Source of the DNA: Methanoculleus methanifontis
GTDB lineage: Archaea > Halobacteriota > Methanomicrobia > Methanomicrobiales > Methanoculleaceae
DNA: 45,543 nucleotides
Assembly (NCBI RefSeq): GCF_030464365.1
Contig: NZ_VCYI01000019.1
Coordinates: forward strand, 1-45,543
Direction: 5' to 3'
Positions 1 through 8,583 of this stretch are shown piece by piece (position 1 is the stretch's first letter; each line of letters starts with the position of its first letter). Made by a program: the position numbers and the translations under genes. The notes below the pieces were generated by a model. It was not told the DNA's origin. It was given only the letters and a program-made list of their open reading frames with translations, and searched no databases.

Positions 1-2
1 GG

Positions 3-122
3 TTCTTCAGCTGGATTGAAGCATTTAAGAAGATTACTCCCAGATATGAACGCTATGAGACCTCATTCATGGGACTGATTCACCTGGCATGCAGCGTCAT
101 GATTGCGAGAGTATTGGGATGA
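3..122 (+). pseudogene. 3' end of an IS5-like transposase, cut by the window edge
   Basis: Only the last 39 codons are inside the window. They read FFSWIEAFKKITPRYERYET and then SFMGLIHLACSVMIARVLG before a TGA at 120-122. The FxWI..FKKI..RYER...SF.GLIHLA pattern is typical of the C-terminus of IS5-family DDE transposases. The stop codon lies inside the candidate terminal inverted repeat at 115-127. The rest of the gene must lie to the left of the window, so it may be intact there. The start of a same-type transposase, on the same strand, is found at the other end of the window. Confidence 0.75.
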
Positions 123-127
123 CCTCA
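115..127. repeat. Right terminal inverted repeat of the left IS copy
   Basis: TGGGATGACCTCA here is the exact reverse complement of TGAGGTCATCCCA at 45417-45429, which sits 35 bases before the transposase start at the right end. A perfect 13-base match in the right orientation at both ends supports these as the IS termini. The IS therefore ends at about base 127. Confidence 0.7.
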
Positions 128-134
128 TACCCTG

Positions 135-968
135 ATGACAGAGCATAAGGATTATACGAAGATCACGCAGGAATATTACGACGGTATAGCGCACGAAATG
201 TATGTAGAATGCTGGGGAGGGGAGAACCACCACCTCGGTATTTTTGACGAGACAGATGATTTTTATCAGGCAGGGCGCAAATCCAACGAACACCTGTTGA
301 GCTTTCTTGATACCATCCCGGGATGCAAGATCCTGGATCTTGGAAGCGGCCTCTGCGGGCTGCCCCGGTTCATTGCCCGGCGTACCGGCTGCCATGTAAC
401 AGCCCTGGACCTCTCCCGGAGGGAGAACGCATACGCAGTAGCAAAAAACCGTGAAGAAGGGCTGGATCACCTCATCACAGTGGTGGAGGGAAGTTACAAC
501 GACATGTCCTTTGAGGACGGGGCGTTTGATGTCCTGGTCAGCCAGGATGCGATGCTGCACAGTCCTGACAAGAAAGCGCTCTTGAAGGGGTGTGCCCGTG
601 TCCTGAAAAAAGGCGGGCAGTTTGTCTTTTCCGATGTGCTACAGATGCCTTCGATTACGCCAGCGGAGGCAGAAGTAATCAATGAGAGGGTGAATGCGCC
701 CTATCTGGCAACATTTGATTTCTATGAAGAGCAGTTGCGTCGTGCAGGTTTAACTGTCGAGAATATCGTCGATTTAGGGAATGTCAATCTGGGGAAGTCG
801 TACCAGGCAGCACATGATAACCTGATGAACAAAAAGGAATACCTGATGGAAGAGAGAAATGTGCCGGAGGAATGGATTGATAATTACTTGAACAGTCTTC
901 GTTTCTGGGTAGAGAAGGCCTTTGAAAACAAACTGGGCTGGGGCCTCTTTGCGGCCAGGCGGCTTTAG
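135..968 (+). CDS. SAM-dependent methyltransferase, sarcosine/dimethylglycine type
   Basis: A class I methyltransferase of 277 aa. The SAM-binding motif I is ILDLGSGL at residues 66-73, followed by an acidic residue after strand 2 (TALDLS). The N-terminus (EYYDGIAHEMYVECWGGENH) and overall length fit the glycine/sarcosine/dimethylglycine N-methyltransferases that make the osmolyte glycine betaine; the exact substrate is inferred. The start ATG lies only 7 bases beyond the end of the left IS, with no clear Shine-Dalgarno, so its native promoter has been displaced or replaced by IS sequence. The protein still looks full length. Its DNA is visibly less GC-rich than most neighbours, which may point to transfer. 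Confidence 0.8.
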   Translation: MTEHKDYTKITQEYYDGIAHEMYVECWGGENHHLGIFDETDDFYQAGRKSNEHLLSFLDTIPGCKILDLGSGLCGLPRFIARRTGCHVTALDLSRRENAYAVAKNREEGLDHLITVVEGSYNDMSFEDGAFDVLVSQDAMLHSPDKKALLKGCARVLKKGGQFVFSDVLQMPSITPAEAEVINERVNAPYLATFDFYEEQLRRAGLTVENIVDLGNVNLGKSYQAAHDNLMNKKEYLMEERNVPEEWIDNYLNSLRFWVEKAFENKLGWGLFAARRL

Positions 969-1194
969 GATCAATCACGATCGTGCACCACTCTTTCACA
1001 TATCACCGGTCGCCGGGGCATGCGTTCAAATGTCCCCGGCCTGTACACACCACATATTTTTTGATACGGCACACGTGAATAATCAGAGATACGCCAATTG
1101 CGGAAATAAAGCAGGAGAGGCGATATTGACGTTGAGGATAAGGCCATAACGGCCGGTGAAACAAGCGGACACGGCGAAACGTGAAGTATACCCG

Positions 1195-1215
1195 AAAAAA
1201 CGCCTTTTTCAAAAA
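1195..1215 (-). terminator. Oligo-T terminator after tRNA-Thr
   Basis: On the minus strand there are runs of five and six T (1211-1215 and 1195-1200) separated by a short GC-rich stretch, about 25-45 bases past the tRNA 3' end. Oligo-T runs are the usual archaeal termination signal. The rest of 969-1239 shows no gene. Confidence 0.5.
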
Positions 1216-1239
1216 GAGCTCATGTCGTGACGTTTGAGA

Positions 1240-1311
<72 letters not shown>

Positions 1312-1342
1312 GTGACGCACCAATTATGTTGGAGGTTTACCC

Positions 1343-1350
1343 TATAAAAG
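1343..1350 (-). promoter_or_regulatory. TATA box for tRNA-Thr
   Basis: CTTTTATA on the minus strand is centred about 27 bases ahead of a start near 1319, giving an 8-base leader before the tRNA. The spacing fits an archaeal TBP site. Confidence 0.6.
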
Positions 1351-1391
1351 GTTACGGCTGGAACCGGGGAAAGAACCTGGCATGACCGCTC

Positions 1392-2123
1392 TTATTCGCC
1401 CCGGCCGGCGGCGTCGATCGCCTCCAGCGCGGATATGCTGGCGGTCACCCCTTCGAAGGTCTCCACCTCGACGATCGGGGTGGCGCCGCTCCTCCGGACA
1501 GCCTCCATCACGGCCGAAAAGTCGATCGTCCCGTCCCCGACCGGCGAATGCGTGTCTTCGATGCCTTTGTTGTCATGCAGGTGGAAGTGCGCCGCCGGGT
1601 GGGTGAGGAAGCAGTCCAGGCACCCGTTCAGGTTCGCGTGGCCGACGTCGAGCGCGAGACCGATCCCGTCGATGAGCGGCAGGTCGTCGCAGGTGCGCAG
1701 GAAGAAGTACTCCCAGTTCCCCATGTTCTCCACAAAGAACGTGACCGAGAGGTCTTCTGCCGCCCTGGTCAGTTCGGAGAGCGACCGACGGAACCGTTCC
1801 ACCGCCTGCTCCCGCTCCTCGACCCACGCATAGTAGCCCGGGTGGATGACCACGCCCGCCCCGACCTCGGCGGCGACGGCGAAGGTCTGCGTCAGGACCT
1901 CGACGCTTGCCCGCCGGATCGGCTCGAGGAGGCTTGCGATGTTGACACCCCGGGACGGCGCGTGGATGAAATAACGGTACGAATAACTTTCGAGCGGCTC
2001 CGCACTCTCCAGGTAGTGCAGGCCGTCGTCCATCACCTCCACGCAATCGGTGATGGGAGCGAGTCGCTCAAGCGCAAAGGAGAGCGGCTCATGGTGAAGA
2101 CAGTAGGTGGAGACGCCGAACAT
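1392..2123 (-). CDS. Sugar phosphate isomerase/epimerase-like TIM-barrel protein
   Basis: A 243-aa protein of the AP-endonuclease-2/xylose-isomerase-like TIM-barrel superfamily. Metal-site motifs visible are the IHPGYY strand, the FVENMG strand, LALDVGHANLNG, AHFHLHDNKG and PIVEVETFEG; the His, Glu and Asp in them are the usual metal ligands. Substrate unknown. The frame is open 51 codons further upstream, but I chose the ATG at 2123 because a minus-strand TATA box at 2146-2153 places transcription start at that codon (leaderless) and because MFGVSTYC is the first barrel strand. It is divergent from the TPR-like gene. Confidence 0.78.
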   Translation of the reverse strand: MFGVSTYCLHHEPLSFALERLAPITDCVEVMDDGLHYLESAEPLESYSYRYFIHAPSRGVNIASLLEPIRRASVEVLTQTFAVAAEVGAGVVIHPGYYAWVEEREQAVERFRRSLSELTRAAEDLSVTFFVENMGNWEYFFLRTCDDLPLIDGIGLALDVGHANLNGCLDCFLTHPAAHFHLHDNKGIEDTHSPVGDGTIDFSAVMEAVRRSGATPIVEVETFEGVTASISALEAIDAAGRGE

Positions 2124-2145
2124 ACAGAATGTTCCGACCGGGACG

Positions 2146-2153
2146 ATTAAATA
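2146..2153 (-). promoter_or_regulatory. TATA box for the TIM-barrel gene
   Basis: TATTTAAT on the minus strand is centred about 26 bases before the ATG at 2123, implying a leaderless transcript. This decides the start. Confidence 0.55.
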
Positions 2154-2280
2154 GGTTCGGAATAGGCACCTCCCGGCGTATTGCCGCCTCATCCCCTGAT
2201 CGGACCGGATCGCCCCGGCCGTGCCGCCCGTGCCCGGCACGAGGCAGCCTTCCAGTGAAAAAAAGCACCTACCCACATGG

Positions 2281-2287
2281 TTTATAC
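2281..2287 (+). promoter_or_regulatory. TATA box for the TPR-like gene
   Basis: TTTATAC is centred about 27 bases ahead of the ATG at 2312, implying a leaderless or nearly leaderless mRNA. Confidence 0.55.
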
Positions 2288-2311
2288 AACCAACACCACA
2301 TATGAATAATC

Positions 2312-3490
2312 ATGGCTGATGGCTTCATCCCGGAGGTTGTTGTCTCGAATCGGCTTGAAAAAGAAAAGGCCGAGATCTTCTCCTACATAGAGTCCAATGC
2401 CGAAGCCATCGACGAGAACTTCCCCATCTTCTTCGGGAACGTCGTCATGCTCCTCGACCGTGCGGGTGTCCCCATCACCGACGCGGTCTACGACGAGTTC
2501 ATCGACGCAATCGTATTCCGGGTCTTCGAGGTCAGCAAGCGGGCCGGGGACGTGAAGTTCCTTAACCGTGCCTGCGAGATCGCCTGCGGGATGAAACGCA
2601 AAAAAGAGCGCAAAGCAGGTGTCTACCTTGCCGCCGCCGTCAAACTGATGAAGATAGGGATGCCGCTTGCGGCGACCATCTTCCTCCAGCCCTACCGCAA
2701 GCACGACGCTGCCGTAGGGTGCTGGTACGCCTACTGCTCCTACATGCTCTACAAAGAAGGCTCCACCGAACCCGGCTACTCTGCCGCCGAACGGTGGAAC
2801 TACCTGAAAGCCGCGCGCCAGTACATGGAGGAACTCGGGCAGCTGCAGCCGGGGCTGCAACGACTGGTCCGGGGCGAACTCGAACAGGACACGTGGCTTG
2901 CCGAGCCGTTCTGGGTGATGATCTTCCTTGCGACCGAGTGGATTCCCGAGAACCGCTGGTTCCTGGAGATCGGGATCACACGGGGCAAGCAGGAGAAGAA
3001 CGAAGTAGCCCTGGTCAAGATGCTCCAGATCGGCCTCATCCGGTTCCCCGATGAGATGTTCTTCTACCGGGAAGCCTACCAGCTCAAGTTCGAGCAGGGC
3101 GACCTTGCCAATGCCATGGGTCTCATCCATGACCTGATCCAGAGGTTCCCCAACGACCTCGAACCGGTATACTACGGCCTCCGAACCGCCCTCTATCTCC
3201 CTCAGGAGGGAGAGTTCAACAGGTTCCGTAAAACTGCCGAACACCTGAAGATGCCGGGTCACGTCCTCTGCCTCATCGACTATGCCTACGCCTTCCTCCG
3301 GGGGAAGCGGGGGCAGGCGGCCCTCTGCCTCGATGAGTTCCGCAGGAAATACCCTTCGTTGAACTACTACTCCGACATGCTCCGGTTCGTCACCGCCGAC
3401 ATCCCCGCGACCGAGAGGGGCGTCAACGCGGCGGTCTTCATCTCGGTCGACCATTTCTGCAAGAAGATGCTCAAGATCGGCGACACCTGA
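2312..3490 (+). CDS. TPR-like helical repeat protein, function unknown
   Basis: A 392-aa soluble protein with no signal peptide or membrane segment. It consists of repeated amphipathic helix pairs, for example residues around VALVKMLQIGLIRFPDEMFFYREAYQLKFE and the following ALGLIHDLIQRFPNDLE-like units, which resemble tetratricopeptide repeats. A basic stretch MKRKKERK lies near residue 95. TPR proteins usually act as assembly or docking scaffolds; no partner is evident here. The start ATG follows a TATA box at leaderless spacing. The radical SAM gene follows 59 bases downstream on the same strand. Confidence 0.72.
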   Translation: MADGFIPEVVVSNRLEKEKAEIFSYIESNAEAIDENFPIFFGNVVMLLDRAGVPITDAVYDEFIDAIVFRVFEVSKRAGDVKFLNRACEIACGMKRKKERKAGVYLAAAVKLMKIGMPLAATIFLQPYRKHDAAVGCWYAYCSYMLYKEGSTEPGYSAAERWNYLKAARQYMEELGQLQPGLQRLVRGELEQDTWLAEPFWVMIFLATEWIPENRWFLEIGITRGKQEKNEVALVKMLQIGLIRFPDEMFFYREAYQLKFEQGDLANAMGLIHDLIQRFPNDLEPVYYGLRTALYLPQEGEFNRFRKTAEHLKMPGHVLCLIDYAYAFLRGKRGQAALCLDEFRRKYPSLNYYSDMLRFVTADIPATERGVNAAVFISVDHFCKKMLKIGDT

Positions 3491-3549
3491 GGGTGCCGCG
3501 ATAAGCAGCCTGATAGCCCATCGCGTCGGATAGTACCCCGGACAACCCT

Positions 3550-4482
3550 ATGGCATACCGTTACCTCTTCGGCCCGGTTCCCTCCCGGCGGCTGGGCATC
3601 TCGCTCGGGATCGACCTGGTGCCGCACAAGACCTGCACCTTCGACTGCGTCTACTGCGAGTGCGGGCGGACGACCGACCTCACCCGCGAGCGGCGCGAGT
3701 ATGTCCCGACCGACCGGGTCATCGCGGAACTCGACGACTTCCTCGCGAAGGGCCCGGAACTGGACTACATCACGTTCGCTGGGTCAGGGGAACCGACGCT
3801 TCACTCGGGCATCGGCGAGATCATCTCCTTCATCAAAGACCGGTATCCCCGCTACCGGGTCGCGGTGCTGACCAACAGCGCGCTCCTCACCGACCCGGCA
3901 GTCCGGGCAGCCCTCATGCCCGCGGACCTCGTGGTGCCGTCGCTCGACGCTGTCTCCGAAGAAGCCTTCGTGCGGATCAACCGTCCCTATTCAGGCATCA
4001 CCGCAGAGCAGGTGCTCGCGGGGCTGCTCGACTTCGTCTCCGAGTATCCCGGCGAGGTCCGGCTTGAGATCTTCATCGTCCCGGGCATAAACGACACCGA
4101 GGAAGAGATCCGGCTCCTGAAAGACGCCGTCGCGGCAGTCAACCCCGACTGCGTCCAGTTAAATACCCTCGATAGGCCCGGCACTGATATCCGGGTAAGG
4201 CCGGCGTCCATCGGGGCGCTCGAACGGATTGCGGTGGTGTTCGGCGGAAAGACGGAGGTGATCGGGGCGGCCTGCACGGACAGAACGCTGCCGCCGGAGA
4301 GCGAGGATGTCGCAGAAACGATCCTCGCGACCATCCGCCGGAGGCCCTGCACGCCCGCTGACCTCGCGACACTCCTCGGCATCCGCCCGGCCGAGGTTGC
4401 GAAACACCTCAGGGTCCTCGAGTCCGGCGGGCAGATCGAGCCGGTGCAGGAGGAGAGGGGCGTATTCTACCGGCCTGTCTGA
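3550..4482 (+). CDS. Radical SAM protein with C-terminal winged helix
   Basis: A 310-aa protein. The N-terminal CxxxCxxC motif (Cys29, Cys33, Cys36, CTFDCVYC) binds the 4Fe-4S cluster that cleaves SAM, and an extra Cys38 follows. The GSGEPTLH motif matches the SAM-binding GGE segment. The last 70 residues (CTPADLATLLGIRPAEVAKH) form a winged-helix unit like ArsR/MarR regulators. The combination resembles COG0731-type archaeal radical SAM proteins; the substrate is unknown. It precedes hypD by 63 bases but hypD appears to have its own promoter. Confidence 0.82.
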   Translation: MAYRYLFGPVPSRRLGISLGIDLVPHKTCTFDCVYCECGRTTDLTRERREYVPTDRVIAELDDFLAKGPELDYITFAGSGEPTLHSGIGEIISFIKDRYPRYRVAVLTNSALLTDPAVRAALMPADLVVPSLDAVSEEAFVRINRPYSGITAEQVLAGLLDFVSEYPGEVRLEIFIVPGINDTEEEIRLLKDAVAAVNPDCVQLNTLDRPGTDIRVRPASIGALERIAVVFGGKTEVIGAACTDRTLPPESEDVAETILATIRRRPCTPADLATLLGIRPAEVAKHLRVLESGGQIEPVQEERGVFYRPV

Positions 4483-4501
4483 GATCGCCCGATACAGCTA
4501 C

Positions 4502-4517
4502 CGGCATAAATATGCCG
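4502..4517. promoter_or_regulatory. Palindrome over the hypD TATA box
   Basis: CGGCATA-AA-TATGCCG is a perfect inverted repeat with 7-base arms. Its centre (CATAAATATG) is the best TATA-box candidate for hypD, about 30-40 bases ahead of the start. A repressor dimer could occlude TBP here; this is inference. Confidence 0.45.
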
Positions 4518-4545
4518 TACCGGCAAAAGATACATATGAGGATTC

Positions 4546-5577
4546 ATGGCGGTTGGTAAGGATATACTCAAAACACTGCACACCCTCGTCGACCGGGATA
4601 TCACGCTGATGCATATCTGCGGCACCCACGAGGCGGCGATCGCGCGTGCCGGGCTCCGGAGCGTCCTTCCCCCGGGCCTCAAGATCGTGATGGGACCGGG
4701 CTGCCCGGTCTGCATCACGCCCCAGGGCGAGATTGACGCCGCGCTCGACCTGGTGGAGCGGGACTGCACCATCGCCACCTACGGCGACCTGCTGCGGGTT
4801 CCCGGGACGAAGGGATCGCTCGAGTCAAGCGGTGGGGACGTCCGGGTGGTGCAGGGCGTCCACAAGGCAGTGGAGATCGCCCGGAGGGAACCGGACCGGG
4901 AGGTCGTCTTCATATCGGTCGGGTTCGAGACCACCGCACCGACGGTCGCCACCACGATCCTCTCCCGCCCGCCGGAGAACTTCTCGATCCTCTCATGCCA
5001 CCGGCTCGTCCCGCCCGCGATGGCATGGCTCCTCGCCCAGGGGGAGGCGTCGCTCGACGGGTTCCTCCTCCCGGGCCACGTCTGCGCGGTAATGGGCTAC
5101 GAGGAGTACGAGCGGTTCCCCGCCCCGCAGGTCGTCGCGGGGTTCGAGCCCGAGGATATCCTTCTCGCCCTCTTGATGGCGGTGCAGCAGGTCCGCGAAG
5201 GCGCGCACCGGGTCGAGAACGCCTACCCGCGCGTGGTCACCCGGGAAGGGAATGTCAAGGCGAAGAACCTGATGTACGAGGTCTTCGAGCCGTTCGACGT
5301 CGAATGGCGCGGATTCCCGGTGATCCCGGCCTCCGGCCTCCGCCTGAAGCCGGAGTTCGAGGGCTACGACGCCCAGAAAAAGTTCGATATCGAGATCCGG
5401 CACGTGGACAAGCATTCCGCCTGCATCTGCGACAAGGTGCTGCGCGGCATCGCCCGGCCTTCCGACTGCAAGCTCTTCGGGAAGGTCTGCACCCCGCGCA
5501 CCCCCGTTGGCCCCTGCATGGTCAGCCACGAAGGGGCGTGCAAGATCTGGCATCTCTACGAATCGCGGAGGGCATGA
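4546..5577 (+). CDS. hypD: Hydrogenase maturation protein HypD
   Basis: HypD, with HypC, assembles the Fe(CN)2CO unit of [NiFe] hydrogenases in the cytoplasm. The 343-aa length is normal. Signature motifs are present: HICGTHE at 23-29, GPGCPVC at 50-56, GFETTAP at 126-132, and the C-terminal cysteine-rich part (ACICDKVLRG, DCKLFGKVC, GPCMVSHEGAC) that binds the 4Fe-4S cluster. No other hyp genes are in the window. A GAGG at 4538-4541 is a close ribosome-binding site for the ATG. A palindromic TATA region lies upstream. Confidence 0.96.
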   Translation: MAVGKDILKTLHTLVDRDITLMHICGTHEAAIARAGLRSVLPPGLKIVMGPGCPVCITPQGEIDAALDLVERDCTIATYGDLLRVPGTKGSLESSGGDVRVVQGVHKAVEIARREPDREVVFISVGFETTAPTVATTILSRPPENFSILSCHRLVPPAMAWLLAQGEASLDGFLLPGHVCAVMGYEEYERFPAPQVVAGFEPEDILLALLMAVQQVREGAHRVENAYPRVVTREGNVKAKNLMYEVFEPFDVEWRGFPVIPASGLRLKPEFEGYDAQKKFDIEIRHVDKHSACICDKVLRGIARPSDCKLFGKVCTPRTPVGPCMVSHEGACKIWHLYESRRA

Positions 5578-5597
5578 AACCCTCCTCTCCGCTGGCC

Positions 5598-5605
5598 TTT
5601 TATAC
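5598..5605 (+). promoter_or_regulatory. TATA box for tRNA-Arg
   Basis: TTTATACC is centred about 29 bases before the mature tRNA start at 5630, at the right distance for a very short leader. Confidence 0.65.
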
Positions 5606-5629
5606 CATACACGACAACATAATATGGCA

Positions 5630-5700
5630 GTCTCGGTAGGGTAGTGGATATCCTGAAAGCCTCCGGAGCTTTCGACCCGGGTTCGAATCCCGGCCGGGGC
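5630..5700 (+). tRNA. tRNA-Arg (anticodon CCG)
   Basis: The 71-base sequence folds as a cloverleaf. Acceptor GTCTCGG pairs with CCGGGGC, using two T-G wobbles. The D arm is GGGTAGTGGATATCC. Anticodon stem AAAGC/GCTTT encloses CTCCGGA, so the anticodon is CCG (codon CGG). The T arm CCGGG-TTCGAAT-CCCGG is intact. No CCA is encoded. Confidence 0.95.
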
Positions 5701-5704
5701 GTAC

Positions 5705-5715
5705 TTGTTTTTGTT
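5705..5715 (+). terminator. Oligo-T terminator after tRNA-Arg
   Basis: TTGTTTTTGTT starts 5 bases after the tRNA 3' end, the usual archaeal termination signal. The remaining bases up to 5920 show no gene I can support. Confidence 0.55.
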
Positions 5716-5920
5716 CAAGTTATGAAACCCTTGTTTCCAAAACGGCTTGTTTTCCGGGTATAAACAGATGTCTGATTCCTGAAAACAGTAGCGGGGAGAA
5801 GATCATCACCGATACTTGAGCGGGCACTCGCCGTACTCCACCCGCCGTCCCGGATCACTATGTATTTGTGAAGCCGCTGCCAATACCATCAATCCACGAA
5901 ACCATATTGCAGGACAGCAC

Positions 5921-7147
5921 ATGCTCACGAACGAAGAAGAACGGGTGAGGATTTATTCGATGGGAGATGTCCCAACACGATCGCATGAGGTGACGCCTTC
6001 CACCCCGCTGGACGAACTCAATCTCAACTGGACCGAGAAAGATCTTCCCGAACGGGAGCGCACAAAACACGTCCACCGCCTTCACCCGTACCTCGGCAAA
6101 TATATTCCGCAACTCGTCGAGGTCTTCCTGAGAAAATACTTCTCTGCCGGCCAGACGATCATCGATCCGTTCTGCGGCTCCGGAACTACGCTGGTTCAGG
6201 CCAACGAGCTCGGCATCAACGCAATCGGCTATGACATCTCTGCCTTCAACGTCCTTCTCTCACGGGCAAAGACCGCCGAGTACGACGTTCCAGCGGTGCA
6301 GAGAGAAATCCTGGACATCCTGGATAAGGTGAAAGCGGCGACGCAGATCGATTCAGGGCAGCGGAGGCTCTGGATGGAATGCACGAAAAAGCCGTACCTC
6401 TCCGCTGACGATAACGAATACTTAGAGCGTTGGTTCGCGCCACAGGCGCTTGAGGAACTGCTTACCTACCGCTACTACATCGAGGCTGGTGAGTATGAAT
6501 ACGCGGATCTCCTGCAGATCATCCTCTGCCGATCCGCACGATCCGCACGGTTAACGACGCATTTTGATCTGGACTTTCCCAGAGAACCCGTGACTGAACC
6601 GTATTACTGCTATAAGCATAGGAAGACCTGCCAGCCGATCCGGGAAGCGTTCAAGTTCCTCAAACGCTACAGCAACGATACGATCAAACGGATCACCGCA
6701 TTTGCAGCCGCGCGAACCGGAGCACGTGTAGAAGTCTATCACGAAGACTGCCGCACAGTTGATTTTCCTGAGGCTCACGGCGTCGTTACCAGCCCTCCTT
6801 ATGTCGGGTTGATCGACTATCACGAGCAGCACGCCTACGCGTACCATCTCCTCGGACTTGAAGACAAACGGGCAAAGGAGATAGGGCCTGCTGCGAATGG
6901 AAAGAGCAAAAACGCGAAAGAAGCCTACCAGAAGGACATTGCAGAGGTCTTCCAGCGAATTCTCCGAACGATGCATCCTGACGGCCGTCTGATCGTCGTC
7001 GCAAACGACCAGGAAAACCTCTACGGCGAGATTGCAGACTCTCTGGATGTCGAGGTTGAGAATATCATCCAGCGCCACGTGAACCGGAGAACAGGCAGGC
7101 GTTCAACCAGGTTCTATGAAGCGATCTTTATATGGCGGAAACTGTGA
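5921..7147 (+). CDS. DNA methyltransferase (N4-cytosine/N6-adenine type)
   Basis: A 408-aa DNA methylase. The SAM motif DPFCGSGTT is at residues 82-90 and the catalytic motif TSPPY at about 290-294, separated by some 200 residues that probably hold the target-recognition domain. SPPY is usual for N4-cytosine or N6-adenine enzymes. The frame is open upstream from a TTG at 5816. I chose the ATG at 5921; the ATG at 5960 (MGDVPTRS) is a good alternative because GGTGAGG lies 9 bases ahead of it. No intact restriction enzyme is adjacent; a 71-aa stub follows. Confidence 0.85.
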   Translation: MLTNEEERVRIYSMGDVPTRSHEVTPSTPLDELNLNWTEKDLPERERTKHVHRLHPYLGKYIPQLVEVFLRKYFSAGQTIIDPFCGSGTTLVQANELGINAIGYDISAFNVLLSRAKTAEYDVPAVQREILDILDKVKAATQIDSGQRRLWMECTKKPYLSADDNEYLERWFAPQALEELLTYRYYIEAGEYEYADLLQIILCRSARSARLTTHFDLDFPREPVTEPYYCYKHRKTCQPIREAFKFLKRYSNDTIKRITAFAAARTGARVEVYHEDCRTVDFPEAHGVVTSPPYVGLIDYHEQHAYAYHLLGLEDKRAKEIGPAANGKSKNAKEAYQKDIAEVFQRILRTMHPDGRLIVVANDQENLYGEIADSLDVEVENIIQRHVNRRTGRRSTRFYEAIFIWRKL

Positions 7148-7223
7148 TGCGCTGGTGTGGAGAGTATGCCTGACCGTCAACGAATGAAAACACCATCCAG
7201 CAGGTAGTTCAGGAGACAGTGTC

Positions 7224-7439
7224 ATGGAAAGAGTCCTCTTCTCAGATCCATTTGTAAAGGAAACACACCACTCAAAAAAGCCTCTCTACGCAGCACTCGT
7301 CCCTGATGAAATATTCAAGGGATCGCATTTTGAGCGACGATTCGTCACGTCCTTCGGCAAAGTCCGGGAGAAACTGGCGGTCGTTGCAGCAACAGAGGGG
7401 CTTGGATACGGCACGATGGGTCACCGCATTGACGGATAA
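7224..7439 (+). pseudogene. Short stub, possible N-terminus of a lost restriction enzyme
   Basis: A 71-codon frame (MERVLFSDPFVKETHHSKKP onward, ending GTMGHRIDG) begins 77 bases after the DNA methyltransferase on the same strand and ends only 7 bases before the convergent PAS gene. The sequence is protein-like (balanced, with a SDPF..ETHHSKKPLY start). Its position directly behind an orphan methylase suggests the head of a restriction endonuclease whose remainder was deleted; the family is not recognised, so this is inference. It could instead be a small intact protein. Confidence 0.4.
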
Positions 7440-7446
7440 GCGTGCA

Positions 7447-8583
7447 TCAGATATCTTCCTGTTTCCGGTTCGAGAAATGGAAAAAGACCTCCTCAGAGGG
7501 CTCTACACCCTCCCCGTGTCTTCGCAAAAACTGCCTGACGTTCGCTGACTCGACCCATCCCCGGTCGAGCTCGGCGACAAGGTCGTCGATCCGGCGCGCT
7601 TGTTCGAGGATCCTCTTTGCAAACGGATCGTCGATCATCTCCGCATACCCGACGATCACCTGCAGGGGATTCCTGATATGGTCCCCGAGAATGGCAAACT
7701 GCTCGATGTTCTTCCCGAGCTGTGCATAGGTCTCCCGTTTCATCTGCTCGTTGAGGATGCGGTCGGTGATATCCATCACGATCAGCATGATGCAGAGCGG
7801 CTGCCCGGCATCGTTCTGGACGACGCTGCCCGAGATCTGGATGTGGAACGGAGAGCCGTTGCTCCGCAGCCCGACCGTCTCCTGCACGATCGCAGGGTTG
7901 GCGAGGAGGTGGACGGTAACCTTCTCCCCGACGGTAGGGTCCGCGAAGAACGCCTCCAGGTTTCTCCCCGCGATCGCGTCAGCCCGCTCGTAGCCGAACA
8001 TCGCGGCACAACTCCGGTTGGCATACATGACCGCCCCGGTGAGATCGGCGATGAGGATGCCGTTCGTCGACGATTCAAGAGCGCTCTCCTTTATCCTGAG
8101 TTCCCGCTCGGTACGGATCCGGTCGGTGATGTCCCGCGCAACCGCGACGACGTACTGTTCGGCGCCGAAGGTGACCGACCGGACGGTGATCTCCATCGGG
8201 ATCTCCGTTCCACTCCGCGATACGAGCGGCGCGGTAAAGGTCTGCCCGGGTTTGGAGAGCTGATCGCCGCTCTTCTGGACGAATTCAACAAGCCATGCCT
8301 TCTGTTGCGGGGAGATCAGGTCAATAAACGGTTTTGCCAGCAGTTCTTCCCTTGAGTAGCCCAGATACTGCCTCGCCGATGCGTTGATGTCCGCAAGTTT
8401 CCCGGTATCTGCACGGATCAGGAATATCGCGTCGTACGTCTGGTCGAGCAGCGCCCGGAACCGTTCGAGCTCGGCAAGCCGACTCTGCAGCTCGGGATAG
8501 TAACTCTTGTGCAGGGACGTCTCTCCGAGGCCGATGATCTTCTCGCGGAGCGCATCCCGGTCTTCGGGGGATTCAGAATGCAT
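7447..8583 (-). CDS. Two-PAS-domain signalling protein with phospho-acceptor helix
   Basis: A soluble 378-aa protein. An N-terminal coiled region is followed by PAS1 (about 40-155) and PAS2 (about 165-285), each ending in the typical DITDR linker. The helix ILGDHIRNPLQVIVGYAEM carries an H-box-like His, as in histidine kinases, but no HATPase domain follows. It may be a receiver/sensor partner for another kinase or a degenerate kinase. Its ATG at 8583 overlaps the end of the alcohol dehydrogenase gene by 11 bases (ATGCATTCTGA), so the two are translationally coupled. Confidence 0.8.
   Translation of the reverse strand: MHSESPEDRDALREKIIGLGETSLHKSYYPELQSRLAELERFRALLDQTYDAIFLIRADTGKLADINASARQYLGYSREELLAKPFIDLISPQQKAWLVEFVQKSGDQLSKPGQTFTAPLVSRSGTEIPMEITVRSVTFGAEQYVVAVARDITDRIRTERELRIKESALESSTNGILIADLTGAVMYANRSCAAMFGYERADAIAGRNLEAFFADPTVGEKVTVHLLANPAIVQETVGLRSNGSPFHIQISGSVVQNDAGQPLCIMLIVMDITDRILNEQMKRETYAQLGKNIEQFAILGDHIRNPLQVIVGYAEMIDDPFAKRILEQARRIDDLVAELDRGWVESANVRQFLRRHGEGVEPSEEVFFHFSNRKQEDI

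Noticed and set aside
5816-5921. N-terminal extension of the DNA methyltransferase
   Set aside because: The extra 35 codons start at a TTG, have no ribosome-binding site, and their product does not resemble a methylase N-terminus.
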